The notes: generated by a model not told the origin, from the sequence alone. A DNA stretch of 64,000 nucleotides from Izhakiella australiensis (GCF_002006995.1 NZ_MRUL01000003.1:62001-126000), one strand, 5' to 3'. Positions 38,233 through 49,673 are shown, numbered from the stretch's first letter. A program made the numbers and translations.

Positions 38233-39390
38233 ATGACGAAAAAACCACAGCAACGCGAACACTATCTTGACTCCGTGCGCGCCTGGTTGATGCTACTGGG
38301 CGTACCGTTTCATCTTTCATTGATTTACTCAACGCAAGGCTGGTCGGTTAACAGCCCGCATCCTTCGGCATGGCTGACGCTGCTGAACGATTTTATCCAC
38401 GCTTTTCGTATGCAAGTGTTCTTTGTTATTTCCGGCTATTTCTCGTACATGCTCTATTTGCGCTATGCGCCGAAGCACTGGATTAAGGTACGTCTGGAGC
38501 GGGTGGGCATTCCGATGCTGGCCGCCGTGCCGCTGCTGACGCTGCCTCAGCTGTTTATCCTAAAAGAGTGGACCTCACGCCTTGACGGCTGGGCCGCGTT
38601 GACGCCCTACGCTAAGTACAATATGGTCAGCTGGGATCTTATTTCCCATCTGTGGTTCTTACTGGTGCTGTGCATCCTGACCACCCTGGGGCTGATTGCG
38701 TTTCGCCTGCTGCGCGATGCCCGCCGGGCAAAAACAGATTATTCCGATCTCAGCTGGGGTAAACTCTCGCTGGCAATCCTGGCTTATAGTCTGCTGTGGG
38801 GCGCCTTTCGCCGCACAATATTCCTTCTGCAACCGCAGTGGCTGATGGACGGACTGTTTAGCAATATGGTGATGCAATCACTCTATTTCCTGCCGTTTTT
38901 TATTCTTGGCGCCATGGCGTGGAAATATCCGGCAATAAAAGCGCTGTTTGTGCGTCCTGATTATCGGGTTTTTGCTGGCGCCGCCCTCGCCTTCGCCGCC
39001 TACGTGGCGAACCAGACCTGGAGCAGCGGTGAAGGCTGGTTGTATGAGCTGGATGCGGTGATCTCAATGCAAATGGGTCTGTGGATGGTCAACGTCACCT
39101 TCTCCGCCGGCCACCGTTTCCTGAATTCGCATTCACCACGCATTACCTATCTGGTGAATGCGTCTCTGTTTATCTATCTGGTGCATCACCCGCTGACGCT
39201 GCTGTACGGCATCTTCGTTACGCCGCACATTACCAGCAATACGCTGGGCTTTTTTGTCGGCCTGCTGCTGGTGTTTGGCGTGGCGTTTTTGCTTTATGAA
39301 CTGCACCTGCGCATCCCGCTGTTGCGCTTTTTATTTTCCGGCAAGCCGCAGAAAACGCGCGCCGCCGCCGCGCCGGTTAAGCAGCATTAA
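38233..39390 (+). CDS. opgC: Glucan succinyltransferase OpgC
   Basis: Inner-membrane acyltransferase-3 protein adding succinyl groups to periplasmic glucans. 385 residues (E. coli 385), about ten membrane segments. EHYLDSVRAWLMLLGVPFHL and MQVFFVISGYFSYMLYLRY hold the family motifs. Its stop overlaps the convergent clsC stop (shared TTAA). Confidence 0.96.
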   Translation: MTKKPQQREHYLDSVRAWLMLLGVPFHLSLIYSTQGWSVNSPHPSAWLTLLNDFIHAFRMQVFFVISGYFSYMLYLRYAPKHWIKVRLERVGIPMLAAVPLLTLPQLFILKEWTSRLDGWAALTPYAKYNMVSWDLISHLWFLLVLCILTTLGLIAFRLLRDARRAKTDYSDLSWGKLSLAILAYSLLWGAFRRTIFLLQPQWLMDGLFSNMVMQSLYFLPFFILGAMAWKYPAIKALFVRPDYRVFAGAALAFAAYVANQTWSSGEGWLYELDAVISMQMGLWMVNVTFSAGHRFLNSHSPRITYLVNASLFIYLVHHPLTLLYGIFVTPHITSNTLGFFVGLLLVFGVAFLLYELHLRIPLLRFLFSGKPQKTRAAAAPVKQH

Positions 39391-40853
39391 AGCAGCCATT
39401 CGATCGGTAAATGCCACACCAGCCTGACCAACAGGCGCTGAATAAAACGGGTTTGCGGCTCATGCTTGTGAACCCGTTCTTTTTCTCCCTCGCCGGGATG
39501 TTCAACCCAGTTTACCCGCCCCCACTTATCCAGCCTCAGCGTCCAGGCCCGGTCTCTCATGCTGTCATGAAAGCGGCGATGAATATCACCGGCCAGGGTT
39601 TCACTTTCAATCAGCAACCCCATTTCGGTATTGAGCATCGCCGAGCGCGGATCAAAGTTAAATGAGCCGATAAATACCTTGCGCATATCCACGCTGAAGG
39701 TTTTCGCGTGCAGGCTGGAGCCAGAATTACCCGTAATGCCGCGGTCGTGCGGCGTGCGTCTTTCGCTGTCGGGCTTTAGCTCGTAAAGCGCCACGCCATG
39801 GCGCAGTAGCTTTTTGCGCCATCGGGCGTAGCCCGCATGCACCACCGACACGTCGTTGGCGGCCAGTGAGTTCGTCAGGACGGCAATTTTAACCCCGCGC
39901 CGCACCAGTGACAGCAGCTGAGCGACGCCGGACCGGGTCGGCACAAAATAGGCCGAGATAATATCGAACTGCTGCTGCGGCTTGCCAATTACTTCCAACA
40001 GCCTTTGCGGCAGCAGCGTGCCGGCTTTCGCCCGCCCCAGCCCTTTACGCGGATCGTCACTCAGCAGGCGCGTTTCAGCCCAGATAAAATTTAACTCGCC
40101 GCTTTCCAGTCGCCGGAGAAAACTGCTGTGCTGCAAGCGATGTAAATAGCGCCGCGCCTTAGTGCTATCGCGCCAGGCTCGGGGAAGCTTAATCTGGCTG
40201 CGATCCAGCGCCTTTTCACCCCCGATGACGCTGCTCAGCGGCACGACCGCCCGGCTGTTCCAGTAGCGTAAAAAATCCTTCTCAACTTCCGCGACCACCG
40301 GCCCCACCGCCAGCACGTCCAGATCGGAAAATACCGGTTCTTTACCGGCGCCAAAATAGGCATCGCCGACGTTGCGGCCGCCGACGATGGTCGCCGTACC
40401 GTCAACGGTAAAACTTTTATTGTGCATACGTCGGTTAAGACGCGCGAAGTCGGTCAGATAGCCAAGCGCCCGCAAAGTACGGAATGAAAAGGCGTTAAAC
40501 AGCCGCACTTCAATCTGCGGATGGGCATTCAGCTCGCGCAGCACATCATCCATGCCGATGGTGTTGTTATCGTCGAGCAGTAAACGCACCGCGACGCCGC
40601 GATCCGCAGCGTCAAGCAGCGCGCTGAAAAGTAGCCGGCCGGACAGATCGTTTTGCCAGATATAGTATTGAATATCCAGACGCTTTTCGGCCATCTCAAT
40701 CAGCAGATAGCGGGCAGCAAACGCATCGAGGCTATCCGCCAGCGGATGCACACCGCTGACGCCCGGATGAGATTGAACGCGCGATCCGACCGCGCGCTCA
40801 AGGCGGGTGATATTGTTATCGCTCGCTGCGGACAGCGGTAAGGCATCAGCCAT
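39387..40853 (-). CDS. clsC: Cardiolipin synthase C (ClsC)
   Basis: Phospholipase-D-family enzyme; E. coli ClsC makes cardiolipin from phosphatidylglycerol and phosphatidylethanolamine together with YmdB. 488 residues from MADALPLSAAS (40853); family similarity begins about residue 28. Two HKD motifs: HNKSFTVDGTATIVGGRN and HAKTFSVDMRKVFIGSFN. The further upstream codon at 40889 has no family support. No ymdB gene is visible on the upstream side, where the nic cluster begins. Confidence 0.94.
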   Translation of the reverse strand: MADALPLSAASDNNITRLERAVGSRVQSHPGVSGVHPLADSLDAFAARYLLIEMAEKRLDIQYYIWQNDLSGRLLFSALLDAADRGVAVRLLLDDNNTIGMDDVLRELNAHPQIEVRLFNAFSFRTLRALGYLTDFARLNRRMHNKSFTVDGTATIVGGRNVGDAYFGAGKEPVFSDLDVLAVGPVVAEVEKDFLRYWNSRAVVPLSSVIGGEKALDRSQIKLPRAWRDSTKARRYLHRLQHSSFLRRLESGELNFIWAETRLLSDDPRKGLGRAKAGTLLPQRLLEVIGKPQQQFDIISAYFVPTRSGVAQLLSLVRRGVKIAVLTNSLAANDVSVVHAGYARWRKKLLRHGVALYELKPDSERRTPHDRGITGNSGSSLHAKTFSVDMRKVFIGSFNFDPRSAMLNTEMGLLIESETLAGDIHRRFHDSMRDRAWTLRLDKWGRVNWVEHPGEGEKERVHKHEPQTRFIQRLLVRLVWHLPIEWLL

Positions 40854-41006
40854 GATGTTCTGGTTCCTGCCAGGAAAAGACCGCCGCACGCAACGGCAAC
40901 GCTTATCGGATATGTTAATGCCTTTATCATAACCTGTTCAGACGAATATGCTTAGTGTCGCATTACTGATGATGTTTCGCAGGCGGCGCAGCGTAACAGC
41001 GGCGAC

Positions 41007-41567
41007 TTAACGCAAATTTTCGGGAAAGTCGATATCCTGAATCACGGCGGCATCGTCGACCGCTATCAGCTGTGCGGGGTAATCAAGCAGAATCGATTTC
41101 GCGCCATCATCACCGCGCAGCGCCTGCAGACGCTCACGCAGCTGGTGGTGAAAGCCAACGGGATGTCCGGGCTGCCCCTGAAATACCGGTCTCACCGCCA
41201 GATGGCGACTCAGGGCGGCGGCGGTACGCTGTAGTATCAGCGGCGAAACCCAGGGCATATCGGCCAGCATAATCAGCCAGCCGTCGCTGTCGGCGCAATG
41301 GCTAACGCCGGCGGCAATGGTTTCGCCCAGCCCCGCCGAGGCAAAGCGGACAATATCCACCGGCGTCGCACTGTGCGGCTGGATAAATTGATACTCCGGG
41401 CGGGTGACCACCGTCACCTCAAAGCCGGATTGCAGCGCATTATTCAGCGTGGCCTGAAACAGCGCTTCGCCGTCCGGCAAGCGATGCAGCAGCTTTGGCT
41501 GAGCGCCGCCGGCGCACCGGTAGCGCTCGCCAAGTCCGGCGGCGGCAATGATTACGCTAATTTTCAC
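41007..41567 (-). CDS. MocA-like molybdenum cofactor cytidylyltransferase
   Basis: NTP-transferase-3 (MobA-like) protein of 186 residues from the GTG at 41567 (VKISVIIAAAGLGERY, the nucleotide-binding loop). Also carries GWLIMLADMPWVSP, the DMP metal motif, and GHPVGF. The family turns Mo-MPT into the cytosine dinucleotide cofactor used by xanthine-dehydrogenase-type enzymes. A GTG at 41624 in frame is an alternative start. It directly follows nicB in the same direction, so it probably matures the NicAB cofactor, a role usually left to unlinked genes. Confidence 0.85.
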   Translation of the reverse strand: MKISVIIAAAGLGERYRCAGGAQPKLLHRLPDGEALFQATLNNALQSGFEVTVVTRPEYQFIQPHSATPVDIVRFASAGLGETIAAGVSHCADSDGWLIMLADMPWVSPLILQRTAAALSRHLAVRPVFQGQPGHPVGFHHQLRERLQALRGDDGAKSILLDYPAQLIAVDDAAVIQDIDFPENLR

Positions 41568-41637
41568 AGGTTGATACAGAAGATTAAGGTTGCCATGGTT
41601 TAATTGTACCAATAAAACCGCCACCGTTGCCTGCTGG

Positions 41638-44600
41638 CTAATGGCTGCCGGGGTTGGCGCGCACGTGGGCCACTTTTTCCGTCAGATCGGTCCAGGCTGG
41701 CTCATTCGGCGCGTAGCGTTGACGCAGCCAGGCGGCGATATCGGCGACCTGCTTGTCTGACAGACTGGCGGCGAATCCCGGCATATAGCCCAGCTCGTCG
41801 CTCGCTGGTTTATCAATGCCATGCAGCACCACCTGCAACAGATTATCCGGCGTCGCGCTGGTCAGGCTGCTACTGTTTGCCATCGCAGGACTGACGCCAA
41901 ACAGCTTCGGTCCCCCCTCGCTGGCGCTGTGGCACGCCTGACAGGCACCTTTAAACAGCCGCTCGCCAGCCGCGGTATTCCAGGCAGGCTGCGGCGCCGG
42001 CGCAGGGGGCGCGCTCTGCGCTGTCGCGGAAGCCTGGCCGTTAATATCGGCCAGATAGGTCGCCATCGCCCGTACGTCGGCTTCCGGCAGCGTCGCCAGA
42101 TGGCTGACCACCGGCGCCATTGGCCCGGCGGCGACGCCATGCTTATCGTCATAGCCGGTGCGCAAATAGTTGTACAGGGCGTCGGCTTTCCACGGCTGCG
42201 GCGCCTTACTGAGCTGATTCAAGGCCGGAGCTTCCCAGCCGTCGACCCAGCCGCCGGCAAGATACTGCGCGCCCCCCTTCTCGGCACCCAGCAAATTCCG
42301 CGGCGAATGGCAGGCGGCACAGTGGCCAGCGCCGTTGACCAGATAAGCGCCGCGATTCCATTCGGCGCTTTTGGTCCCATCAGGCTGGTACTCGCCCTGA
42401 CGCAAAAAGAGCGTGTTCCAGCCCGCCATCAGAAAGCGCATATTAAATGGAAAGCGCATCTCGTTTGGCGGCGCGCTCTGTTTTACCGCCGGTTGCGACA
42501 TCAGATAGGCGTACAGCGCCTGCATATCGCCTTCATTAATCTGGCGAAACGCGGTGTAGGGAAACGCCGGATAGAGATGATGGCCATCGCGGCTGATGCC
42601 CTGACGCATGGCGCGGTCAAAGGCGGTAAACGACCAGCTGCCGATACCGGTTTCCCTGTCCGGCGTAATGTTGGTGGTATACAGGGTGCCGAAGGGCGTT
42701 GCCATTTTTAACCCGCCGGCATTGGTCGCCCCACTCTCTGCGGTATGGCAAACGGCGCAGTCACCGGCGGCGGCGACCTGGCGCCCGCGTTCCAGCATCT
42801 GCGCCGACCAGCTGGCGGCATCCGGCGGCGTCACCGGCGCGATGGCTGCGCGCCAGGGTAGCGCATTGGTCGCAATGCCGATTGCCGCGCCGAGCAGGCC
42901 GGCGGCGCCGCCGAAAACCCATTTTTTCTTACTACGCTGGCGACGACTAACCGGCGCGGCAAGCTTCGCTTCGGGCTGCGGATCGGGTCCATTCAGCGCC
43001 TGACGCAGCTTGTCTGAGGTGATCGGCAGTTCGCGAAAACGAATGCCGGTGGCATCGAATACCGCGTTAGCAATTGCCGCCGCGCTGGGTACCGATGCCG
43101 ATTCTCCGGCACCAAGCGGCGGCTCATGAGGGCGCGGCACCATCATTACATCAATATCCGGCACCTCAGGGAACGTCAGAATCGGATAGCTGCCCCACTC
43201 TTTGCTGGCTATCAGATTGCTTTCAATCGTCACCTGTTCTTTCAGTACCCGGCTGGTGGATTGAATAACGTTGCCGTGGATCTGATGCTTTACCCCGTCG
43301 GGATTCACCATCATTCCGGCGTCATGGCCAACGGTAATGCGCGTTACCGCAATTTCACCGCTTTGCTTATCGATGGCGACGTCGGCTACCCACGCCGCCC
43401 AGGCGGCGCCGAAGCCGGGAAATTTACTGTGGATGTAGCGCGCATAGGCAAAACCACGCCCGCGCAGAATGCCCGGCTCGCTGCTCTGCTGCATCGGCTC
43501 GGTGCGCGGCGTCCAGTCGGCGCGCTGCGCCGTGGAGCGGATAAGCTCGGCGGCGCGCTCGTCGTCAAGATAGCGCAGGCGATATTCCACCGGATCGATT
43601 CCCGCCGCGTGGGCCAGCTCATCCATATAGGATTCATGGGCAAAGGTATTCGGTAGCGCCGAAACGCCGCGCATCCACGAGGCGCGCACAATTGGTGCCA
43701 TATCTTCAATGGTGACCCGCAGATGCGGAAACTGATAAGGCGGCACCGAAGTACGATCGCCCATCTCGTAGGCCAGTGCCAGCGGGTCCACGCGCCCGGT
43801 CAGCAGCAGCGCCAGCGTCGGCGCGCCGTTTGACGGATAGGAGGTGGTAAAGTCATAAACCTGCGGATGACCGTCGGCATCCAGTCCGCCATCAACCTCC
43901 ATCAGCTGGGCTGTGCCTTTCGGCTCCCACAGATGCTCCTGAGCGCGGGTCAGCTGTACCCGTACCGGTTTGCCCACTGCACGCGAGAGCAGCGCGGCAT
44001 CGGCGGCAACGTCATCAGCGCAGTTGCGGCCGTAGCAGCCCGACGCCTCCATACGGTTAATCTCAATTGCCGCTTCCGGGTATTCCAGCAGCCAGGCCAG
44101 ATCGGCACGCAGCAGATGCGGGTTTTGCGTACCGCTCCAGACGCGCAGGGATTCAGGGTGGTAATCCGCGACCGCGCAGGAAGGCCCGATCGAAGCATGC
44201 AGCTGATAAGGCCACAGATAACTGCGGGTAAAGCGCTGCGCCACCTTTTCCAGCGCCTGATCCACGCCGCCGCTATCATGTACCACCCTTGAGGTACGCG
44301 GATTATCGCGGATAGCCTGTTCCACATCGCTCAGCTGCGGCAGCAGGTGCTGCCAGGCCTTCCAGCGAATATCCAACGCCTCCATCGCCGCGACGGCCTG
44401 CTCTTCACGCTCGGCAACCACGCCAACGAAGTCGGCGATGCGCACCACTTTGATAATCCCCTCAATGTGGGCGACGGAGCTTTCATCAAGACTCAGCAGC
44501 GAGGTGCCGACAAAGCTGCCGTTGTCATAACCGGCATAAGGCGGGCGGATCACCCTGCCGTGCAGCATCTCCGGCAGGCGCAGATCATGCACCCAGGTCA

Positions 44601-45216
44601 GTTCGCCGGTCGCTTTGGCGGGAATATCCACCCGCGAGGAGCTGGTCCCCACGATACGATACTGATCGACGGGTTTAAGCGGTACGTCCGCTGAAATGCG
44701 CAGCTCGACGCGCTGGCCAGCGAGCAGGTCGGCAAAGCTCAGCTGGCGCCCGTCAGGCGCGTAAAAATAACCTTCATCCAGCCTGAGCTGCTCAGGCTGG
44801 CATTCAAAGCGTAAAAGCGCCTGCTGGCTGAGCCAGCGGCGCGCTTCGGCGGCGGCTCGCCTTAAAGGCACGGAGGAAATTTGCAGCGTGGCGCTGGCAA
44901 TGGTGGCGCCCTGGTCAGGGGCGCGCGCGGTATCGCCCAGCACCATATTGACCTGATCAACGCGCAGATTAAGCTCCTCGGCGACAATCTGCGTCAGGGC
45001 GGTTTTAACGCCGGTCCCTAAATCAACGTGGCCGTTAAACGCCCAGACCTGACCGTGGCGATCCACCGCCAGAAACAGCGCCATCTGCTTTGCTTTTGGC
45101 GTCGGCGTCTGCCCTTTCGGCATCAGTCCCGGCGGCGGCTGGATTTCGTCAACAACCAGCAAGACTTCTTCAGCTTGCTGCAGCTGGCGCTGGGTCGGCG
45201 CGGAGGTATGGCTCAT
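41638..45216 (-). CDS. nicB: Nicotinate dehydrogenase large subunit NicB (Mo domain plus three c-type hemes)
   Basis: 1,192 residues. About 1-740 is the molybdopterin domain of the xanthine-dehydrogenase family (VDLGTGVKTALTQIVAEEL; PLGAGESASVPSAAAIANA with the catalytic-type Glu705). A membrane segment follows at about 763-782, then three cytochrome c domains with CAVCH (820-824), CAACH (966-970) and CQACH (1092-1096). Matches P. putida NicB (1,187 residues), which passes electrons from nicotinate hydroxylation to the respiratory chain. Start MSHTSAPTQR overlaps the nicA stop (ATGA); the upstream codon at 45270 lies inside nicA. Confidence 0.95.
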   Translation of the reverse strand: MSHTSAPTQRQLQQAEEVLLVVDEIQPPPGLMPKGQTPTPKAKQMALFLAVDRHGQVWAFNGHVDLGTGVKTALTQIVAEELNLRVDQVNMVLGDTARAPDQGATIASATLQISSVPLRRAAAEARRWLSQQALLRFECQPEQLRLDEGYFYAPDGRQLSFADLLAGQRVELRISADVPLKPVDQYRIVGTSSSRVDIPAKATGELTWVHDLRLPEMLHGRVIRPPYAGYDNGSFVGTSLLSLDESSVAHIEGIIKVVRIADFVGVVAEREEQAVAAMEALDIRWKAWQHLLPQLSDVEQAIRDNPRTSRVVHDSGGVDQALEKVAQRFTRSYLWPYQLHASIGPSCAVADYHPESLRVWSGTQNPHLLRADLAWLLEYPEAAIEINRMEASGCYGRNCADDVAADAALLSRAVGKPVRVQLTRAQEHLWEPKGTAQLMEVDGGLDADGHPQVYDFTTSYPSNGAPTLALLLTGRVDPLALAYEMGDRTSVPPYQFPHLRVTIEDMAPIVRASWMRGVSALPNTFAHESYMDELAHAAGIDPVEYRLRYLDDERAAELIRSTAQRADWTPRTEPMQQSSEPGILRGRGFAYARYIHSKFPGFGAAWAAWVADVAIDKQSGEIAVTRITVGHDAGMMVNPDGVKHQIHGNVIQSTSRVLKEQVTIESNLIASKEWGSYPILTFPEVPDIDVMMVPRPHEPPLGAGESASVPSAAAIANAVFDATGIRFRELPITSDKLRQALNGPDPQPEAKLAAPVSRRQRSKKKWVFGGAAGLLGAAIGIATNALPWRAAIAPVTPPDAASWSAQMLERGRQVAAAGDCAVCHTAESGATNAGGLKMATPFGTLYTTNITPDRETGIGSWSFTAFDRAMRQGISRDGHHLYPAFPYTAFRQINEGDMQALYAYLMSQPAVKQSAPPNEMRFPFNMRFLMAGWNTLFLRQGEYQPDGTKSAEWNRGAYLVNGAGHCAACHSPRNLLGAEKGGAQYLAGGWVDGWEAPALNQLSKAPQPWKADALYNYLRTGYDDKHGVAAGPMAPVVSHLATLPEADVRAMATYLADINGQASATAQSAPPAPAPQPAWNTAAGERLFKGACQACHSASEGGPKLFGVSPAMANSSSLTSATPDNLLQVVLHGIDKPASDELGYMPGFAASLSDKQVADIAAWLRQRYAPNEPAWTDLTEKVAHVRANPGSH

Positions 45217-45746
45217 GGCTGGCTCCCTGCCTGCTGCTGGCATAGCGTAATGGCGCGTTTTACCGCGCAAATAATTTCTTTATGCGTGCCGCAGCGGCAC
45301 AGGTTGCCGCTCAGCGCGGCGCAGATTTGCTGTTCATCCGGTCGCGGATTATCACGTAATAATGCGGCGGTCGTCATAATCATACCGTTCAGGCAGTAAC
45401 CACACTGCGCCGCCTGCGCCTCAATAAATGCCTGCTGGACCGGATGCAGGCTATCGCGCTGACCGAGCCCTTCCAGGGTGGTAATTGCACGACGGCGAAC
45501 GCCGAAAGCCGGGATCACGCAGGCGCGGGCGGCAATACCGTCAATTAATACCGTACAGGCGCCGCACTCGCCGAGGCCGCAGCCATATTTAGGCCCGTTA
45601 AGCTGCAGCTCGTTACGCAGCACCAGCAGCAAGGAAGTGTCGCGATAGCTGGAAACGGCTTTTTCCTCCCCGTTCACCAGCAAAGTGTAGTGATGAAGGC
45701 CGATCGGAGGCTGTGGTGTCGTGGGAAGGTTTTCCCTCATTTTCAT
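45213..45746 (-). CDS. nicA: Nicotinate dehydrogenase small FeS subunit NicA
   Basis: 177 residues with two [2Fe-2S] clusters of the xanthine-dehydrogenase family: GPKYGCGLGECGACTVLIDG, then AAQCGYCLNGMIMT and GNLCRCGTH. Forms nicotinate hydroxylase with NicB. About 20 residues longer at the N-terminus than P. putida NicA (157). Start 45746 or 45740 (MKMRENLP); the longer frame to 45836 overlaps the nicR coding end and has no family similarity. Confidence 0.94.
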   Translation of the reverse strand: MKMRENLPTTPQPPIGLHHYTLLVNGEEKAVSSYRDTSLLLVLRNELQLNGPKYGCGLGECGACTVLIDGIAARACVIPAFGVRRRAITTLEGLGQRDSLHPVQQAFIEAQAAQCGYCLNGMIMTTAALLRDNPRPDEQQICAALSGNLCRCGTHKEIICAVKRAITLCQQQAGSQP

Positions 45747-45783
45747 TATCAGGCGCCTTACCGGGCGATTGTCACTCGCCGGA

Positions 45784-46245
45784 TTATGGCTGGCTCGTAT
45801 CGTCCAGCATTTTTCTGAGCAGATAAACCAGCGCAATCCGTTCGGCGGGATTTAACTGCCCGTATGTCATTTCGCTAATGCGCATCGCATTAGTGGTTAC
45901 CTGGCTGGTCAGCCTCTGGCCTTCAGTCGTCAGCATTACGATGACTTTACGCTTATCTTTCGGGTCCGGCCCAAGGCTGACCAAATCGCGCGCTTTTAAC
46001 CGCTCAACGACGCCGCGAATCGTGGCCTGATCGACGGCGGTAAAGCGCACTAAATCGTTCTGCGCGCTGGGACCGTGGTCACGCAGCGCGCAGAGGGTAA
46101 TAAACTGCACGGCAGTTAGCTGGGAGTCGCCCACGTTTTGTTGAAAAATCGCCACGTGACGCTGATAGACCTTACGCAGTAAATGCCCCACCTGCTCGGT
46201 GTAGTCATAAGGCTGTTCCTGCGCAGCCTGGTTTTTCTGGCACAT
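45784..46245 (-). CDS. nicR: MarR-family regulator NicR
   Basis: 153-residue MarR repressor. Winged helix with LTAVQFITLCALRDHGPSAQ, DLVRFTAVDQATIRGVVERL (recognition helix) and DPKDKRKVIVMLT (wing). P. putida NicR represses nicAB, nicX and nicCDEF and is released by 6-hydroxynicotinate or 2,5-dihydroxypyridine. Here it sits between nicX and nicA in the same orientation. A TetR-type NicS, present in P. putida, is not seen. Confidence 0.92.
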   Translation of the reverse strand: MCQKNQAAQEQPYDYTEQVGHLLRKVYQRHVAIFQQNVGDSQLTAVQFITLCALRDHGPSAQNDLVRFTAVDQATIRGVVERLKARDLVSLGPDPKDKRKVIVMLTTEGQRLTSQVTTNAMRISEMTYGQLNPAERIALVYLLRKMLDDTSQP

Positions 46246-46272
46246 ATAAATTTCCTTTTACCCGGATATGCC

Positions 46273-46299
46273 GGGCAGTGTAATACATTGTCACTGCCC
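46273..46299. promoter_or_regulatory. Inverted repeat between nicX and nicR
   Basis: GGGCAGTG (46273-46280) and CACTGCCC (46292-46299), perfect 8-bp arms with an 11-nt spacer, 28 nt upstream of nicR. It could be an operator for nicR-nicA-nicB or an mRNA hairpin after nicX; no U tract follows. Confidence 0.5.
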
Positions 46300-46322
46300 T
46301 GACAGCCGCTCCCTGCAATGAC

Positions 46323-47375
46323 CTAGCGCACCCGCGAGGCGGCGGGTGCCACCACTTCACCTTCGGCCACCACCTGCAAATCGTCAACGCGAATGTCGCA
46401 GCGACGCAGCGCGATGTCCATGTGACAAGGGGTTTTACGCGTGCCGCCGACTTCCGTATTCGGCCCGGTGGAAAACAGGAAGTTGCCGTAGAACGCGCGG
46501 GCGTCCATACACATGCCGTCGTTTTTATCGTGTAATCCCATCGCCGTCCACTGGGCGCGCGGTTGCAGGCCCCAGCCGATGTGCGAAATGCCATACACTT
46601 CGGGATCGTTGAAGTACGCCATATAGTCGCGCAGGTATTCCGCTTCAAAGCCCCCGTGGATGCGGGTGACGAAGCCCTTTTCAATCTCCAGAGTAATGCG
46701 TTCGCGGGCGTAGGTTTTAAACGGCAGCAGGATGTCACCGACGTCCAGTACCAGCACCCCTTCAGCCTGCTCTTCGTTGGGCCAGGTAAATAAAAAGCCG
46801 CTTGGCCAGTGATCCCAACGCCCCGGCTCGTCGACATAGCCATACTCGGTTACCGTCGGATACTGGCCGAGCGGCGCGCGGAAGTCGCTGCCCGCCGACG
46901 ATTTAACCGTCATCATGCGCGCTTTTTCCAGCACTGCCGCAGCGGCCATCACCCGCGCTTTATCTTCCTCAGTAGGCAGCATACGCGCCAGCACTTCCGG
47001 CGGCTCGACGGCCAGCAGGATACGGGTGCCGGTTTTAAGGATCTGCTCCTGTTCGGGGGAATGCAGCAGCATCATGGTGTCAACGATCAGATCGGCGGCC
47101 TCCAGCGCCTTTTGCGCCGCGATGTTGCCGGTCAACGCCGTATCGCCGCAGTAGGCCGTCATGTCGTTGCCCATGGCGGTGGGATGGTTAAAGGACGGTA
47201 GCTCAACGCTGTAAACTTTCGCGCCCAATCTTAACGCCGCATCGGTCGCTGCCTGTACGGTGCGTGCATCAGAATAGTGACTTTTCAGAATAGCCACGCT
47301 TTGGCTGGCATCTACTTTCGACAAACGTAAAACCTGCTCAAACATCTGTCCCAGCTGACTCTGATTAACTGCCAT
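46323..47375 (-). CDS. nicX: 2,5-dihydroxypyridine 5,6-dioxygenase NicX
   Basis: Fe(II) extradiol dioxygenase of the M29-peptidase-like fold; opens 2,5-dihydroxypyridine to N-formylmaleamate. 350 residues. The iron ligands known for P. putida NicX fall at the same numbers: His265 (ISHIGWG), His318 and Asp320 (PCHMDIA). First minus-strand gene of the divergent nic region, with a candidate operator 60 nt upstream of the start. Confidence 0.95.
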   Translation of the reverse strand: MAVNQSQLGQMFEQVLRLSKVDASQSVAILKSHYSDARTVQAATDAALRLGAKVYSVELPSFNHPTAMGNDMTAYCGDTALTGNIAAQKALEAADLIVDTMMLLHSPEQEQILKTGTRILLAVEPPEVLARMLPTEEDKARVMAAAAVLEKARMMTVKSSAGSDFRAPLGQYPTVTEYGYVDEPGRWDHWPSGFLFTWPNEEQAEGVLVLDVGDILLPFKTYARERITLEIEKGFVTRIHGGFEAEYLRDYMAYFNDPEVYGISHIGWGLQPRAQWTAMGLHDKNDGMCMDARAFYGNFLFSTGPNTEVGGTRKTPCHMDIALRRCDIRVDDLQVVAEGEVVAPAASRVR

Positions 47376-47434
47376 GATGTGCTCCTCTCAGGTTAGGTGC
47401 CGGGCGAAACTAACAGCTCATAATTTCGCCTTTT

Positions 47435-47452
47435 TATAGCGACTACGCTAGA
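47435..47452. promoter_or_regulatory. Candidate NicR operator, nicX side
   Basis: TATAGCG-ACTA-CGCTAGA: 7-bp arms with one mismatch, 4-nt spacer, and the same TATAGYG-N4-CRCT frame as the nicC-side site. On the minus strand it runs into a TATAAA -10-like element. Assignment to NicR is inference. Confidence 0.55.
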
Positions 47453-47621
47453 TATTATTGTTATAGACATGTTACCCACCTGAGTGCAAGCCTTTCATGG
47501 CATCATAAGAAAAGACTATTTAACCTTCACTTCAAGCTGTGATTAACATCATATTATCCGGTTTTAATCATTTTTTAACCAAAAACACGGTTGCATTTCA
47601 CAATAATTTAACCCCAATAAT

Positions 47622-47639
47622 TATAGTGTACACACTTTA
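47622..47639. promoter_or_regulatory. Candidate NicR operator, nicC side
   Basis: TATAGTG-TACA-CACTTTA: 7-bp arms with one mismatch, 4-nt spacer, 67 nt before the nicC ATG. The TATAGT could itself be the -10 of nicC, so a bound repressor would block it. Confidence 0.55.
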
Positions 47640-47697
47640 CTTCTGGTTGTTGCAACGCCGGGGTGGAATGTACACCGTGAAACAGTTTGAGTGCTGA

Positions 47698-49669
<1,972 letters not shown>

Positions 49670-49673
<4 letters not shown>

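Noticed and set aside
41821-42711. Plus-strand open frame opposite the cytochrome domain of nicB
   Set aside because: Arg/Gln-rich antisense translation typical of GC-rich genes; nicB with three CxxCH motifs explains the region.
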